This document shows, piece by piece, positions 62,511 through 64,000 of a DNA stretch of 64,000 bases. The notes below the pieces were generated by a model. The model saw only the letters and a list, made by a program, of their open reading frames with translations. It ran no database searches and was not told where the DNA came from. The translations under genes and the position numbers were made by a program. The first letter of the stretch is position 1. Every line of letters begins with the position of its first letter. The DNA comes from Saccharomycopsis fibuligera x Saccharomycopsis cf. fibuligera. Lineage: Eukaryota; Ascomycota; Saccharomycetes; Ascoideales; Saccharomycopsidaceae. Where the stretch lies: NCBI GenBank assembly GCA_001936135.1, contig CP012819.1, positions 2,079,501-2,143,500 on the forward strand. The letters are read 5' to 3'.

Positions 62511-63992
62511 CTACCCCACCTTACAATGATCCCCCAAGCTGCCTCTATTCGTATATGCTTCCACAATAGTCTGCGTAGAACTAATAACAAGCACCAAAAT
62601 TCCAAACACAATAGTAAAATAACTAGGAAAATTCTCCTTGAATGTCTTGGATTTATAATCGGTTAACTTCAAGTAACATAAACATGGAAAAATAAATGCC
62701 ATTATTGAGGCGCTTACTGAACCAATAATTTCTAAAGTGGCGCCCAAGTTGCACGTCATTAAAGATACGGCCATTGTGCCAAAAACTAAAAACGTAGTAG
62801 TAAGGAAATGTTTATGGACTAGTTCATTGTGTTGATTTTCCTCTTCGGCATCGTAAGCATTAGCGTTGTTGTCAGTATCTGGATCTAAGACATGAGTTTG
62901 GGACTGAGATTCCTCTTGTGATAATGGCTGATGGGTGAAATTATGGGGATTGTTGTTAATGTTAATCAAATCATGAACTACTTCCCTGACGACAAAAATC
63001 TCCAATGGGAAAGTAGTCAACATATTCATCCCAAAACATACTCTAGCAATGTTGATGATCCAGTCATCTTGAGCAAAATTGTTCAATATGTTACCTTTGG
63101 TATTATCTTTGAACATTAAGTCCCCAGAAATGCCGACCAACGCACAACAAATCATCGAAATAAAGCAACTCAAATGAGTTAATTTTGTAAATCTGTCCAA
63201 TGTTGGTTTTCTCAACGAATCATATATGAATGACGTATTATGGTGGCATACTAAGGCAAACGAAATCACAGAAATGCCTTGAAATATGGATGAACTAAAC
63301 ACGTAACCTTGGAATGAATTGGCAAATTGAAACTGTTTCAACTTTTCCGCCGATAAGCTAAATCCATGAATAACAATGATTAAGATAATCGTTAGCATGT
63401 TAATTAGGGCGAAAAGTGAAGATACAGCCAATTTGGCAATGTTATCAGTAAGTGACAATGGATATGAGATAAAGCATGTCAAGAGCACAATTACTGTGTT
63501 TCTCTTGAGCAAAAATTGCAAAAAATAATTATTCTCCAACCACTTATCTGGAGTTATCGATTGCAATACATGAGGTATAGTATCCCCAATAATTATGCAA
63601 AATGCCACTGATCCACCAATAGCGAAAAAACCTTGAGATAGTAATATGATAAACTTCCCCAATTTGCCAAAACACCTATCAGCAGTCTCTTGATATGTCT
63701 TTGTGGCGGAAAGTTTGCAATTTATGATAATTAATCTGATGGTCCAGTCCACAAGCACAGTTAAAAATATGAATACAAATATACTGGTAAATATACCACA
63801 ATTTTTTGTTGCATAGGGCTGGCCAATTATCCCTGCTCCTAAAATACTATTTGACATATTCATGAAGGCCATTTTCATACTCGACTTGGGGCTGTCATCT
63901 TGGTTTTGTTGCTGCTGTTGCTGCTGTTGCTGCTCCTCAAGATCGTTGTCGAGCTCATGTAGCACAAACTCATCGTGGTCGTCATGTTCCAT
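62511..63992 (-). CDS. AVT2: AVT2-like amino acid transporter (AAAP family)
   Basis: 493 residues from ATG 63992, eight bases from the window edge, so the promoter is outside. The N-terminus is acidic with a Gln run. The first membrane span MAFMNMSNSILGAGIIGQPYATKNCG is the AAAP/SLC38 signature and matches yeast Avt2 rather than Avt1 or Avt3/4. About 11 spans can be counted, ending ILVLVISSTQTIVEAY. The cytosolic loop at about residues 340-395 is polar and Asn/Glu-rich (PLSQEESQSQ), likely regulatory. Avt family members move neutral amino acids across the vacuolar or ER membrane; the exact substrate of Avt2 is not established. Confidence 0.87.
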   Translation of the reverse strand: MEHDDHDEFVLHELDNDLEEQQQQQQQQQNQDDSPKSSMKMAFMNMSNSILGAGIIGQPYATKNCGIFTSIFVFIFLTVLVDWTIRLIIINCKLSATKTYQETADRCFGKLGKFIILLSQGFFAIGGSVAFCIIIGDTIPHVLQSITPDKWLENNYFLQFLLKRNTVIVLLTCFISYPLSLTDNIAKLAVSSLFALINMLTIILIIVIHGFSLSAEKLKQFQFANSFQGYVFSSSIFQGISVISFALVCHHNTSFIYDSLRKPTLDRFTKLTHLSCFISMICCALVGISGDLMFKDNTKGNILNNFAQDDWIINIARVCFGMNMLTTFPLEIFVVREVVHDLININNNPHNFTHQPLSQEESQSQTHVLDPDTDNNANAYDAEEENQHNELVHKHFLTTTFLVFGTMAVSLMTCNLGATLEIIGSVSASIMAFIFPCLCYLKLTDYKSKTFKENFPSYFTIVFGILVLVISSTQTIVEAYTNRGSLGDHCKVG

Positions 63993-64000
63993 GAAGCGGG

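Noticed and set aside
1-64000. tRNA genes, rRNA, transposons, LTRs, viral fossils, killer-plasmid genes, CRISPR
   Set aside because: I looked for B-box-like GGTTCGANTCC, reverse transcriptase, integrase or transposase motifs and long terminal repeats, and saw none. A tRNA or repeat finder could still reveal a small RNA gene I missed by eye.

Overview
The window is nuclear DNA of a budding yeast. Genes are close together and mostly intronless. The few introns carry yeast-type GTATGT/GTAAGT donors and TACTAAC branch sites, and proteins are rich in Asn, Gln and Ser runs. In-frame CTG codons looked very rare in the genes I read through. Where they do occur they sit at positions where relatives carry polar residues (RFX DNA-binding domain, a WD blade of TEX1, the KAP104 N-terminus). 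This points to the CUG-Ser (Candida/Debaryomyces-type) lineage, but species cannot be told from the sequence. I saw no rRNA, tRNA, transposon, LTR or CRISPR.

Layout. 0-6.4 kb: IME4, an mRNA m6A methyltransferase cut by six introns, then KAP104/transportin. 8.4-13.1 kb: allantoinase (DAL1) with a large internal insertion and GATA sites upstream, then mitochondrial enoyl reductase ETR1. 14.5-17.7 kb: a mitochondrial PPR-type protein. 19.7-23.9 kb: an RFX1/CRT1 repressor. 23.9-30.7 kb: an AT-rich, gene-poor stretch holding only two paralogous small secreted proteins. 30.7-34.3 kb: ORC5 and mitochondrial ribosomal protein MRPL17. 35.4-40.9 kb: an unrecognised charged, probably nuclear protein, THO subunit TEX1, and an RS-domain cyclophilin with one intron. 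41.3-50 kb: DSL1, an AYR1-like reductase, LTO1 (one intron) and a WD-repeat protein (two introns). 52-64 kb: a long RING-H2 protein, TOF1 and vacuolar transporter AVT2.

How they fit together. Most are ordinary housekeeping genes. Three concern mRNA processing (IME4, TEX1, RS cyclophilin) and three concern replication or the DNA-damage response (ORC5, TOF1, RFX1). Regulatory signals readable from sequence include GATAAG sites upstream of DAL1, an overlapping palindromic MCB array upstream of TOF1, and a Crt1-type X-box in the RFX1 promoter.

I did not find a new multi-gene system. The most notable items are the six-intron IME4 with 23- and 29-nt internal exons and a DPAW instead of DPPW catalytic motif, the roughly 200-residue phosphosite-rich insert inside allantoinase, and the shortened P-loop of ORC5. 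GC-rich promoter islands in an AT-rich genome and the secreted-protein pair in the gene-poor zone are also worth a look.
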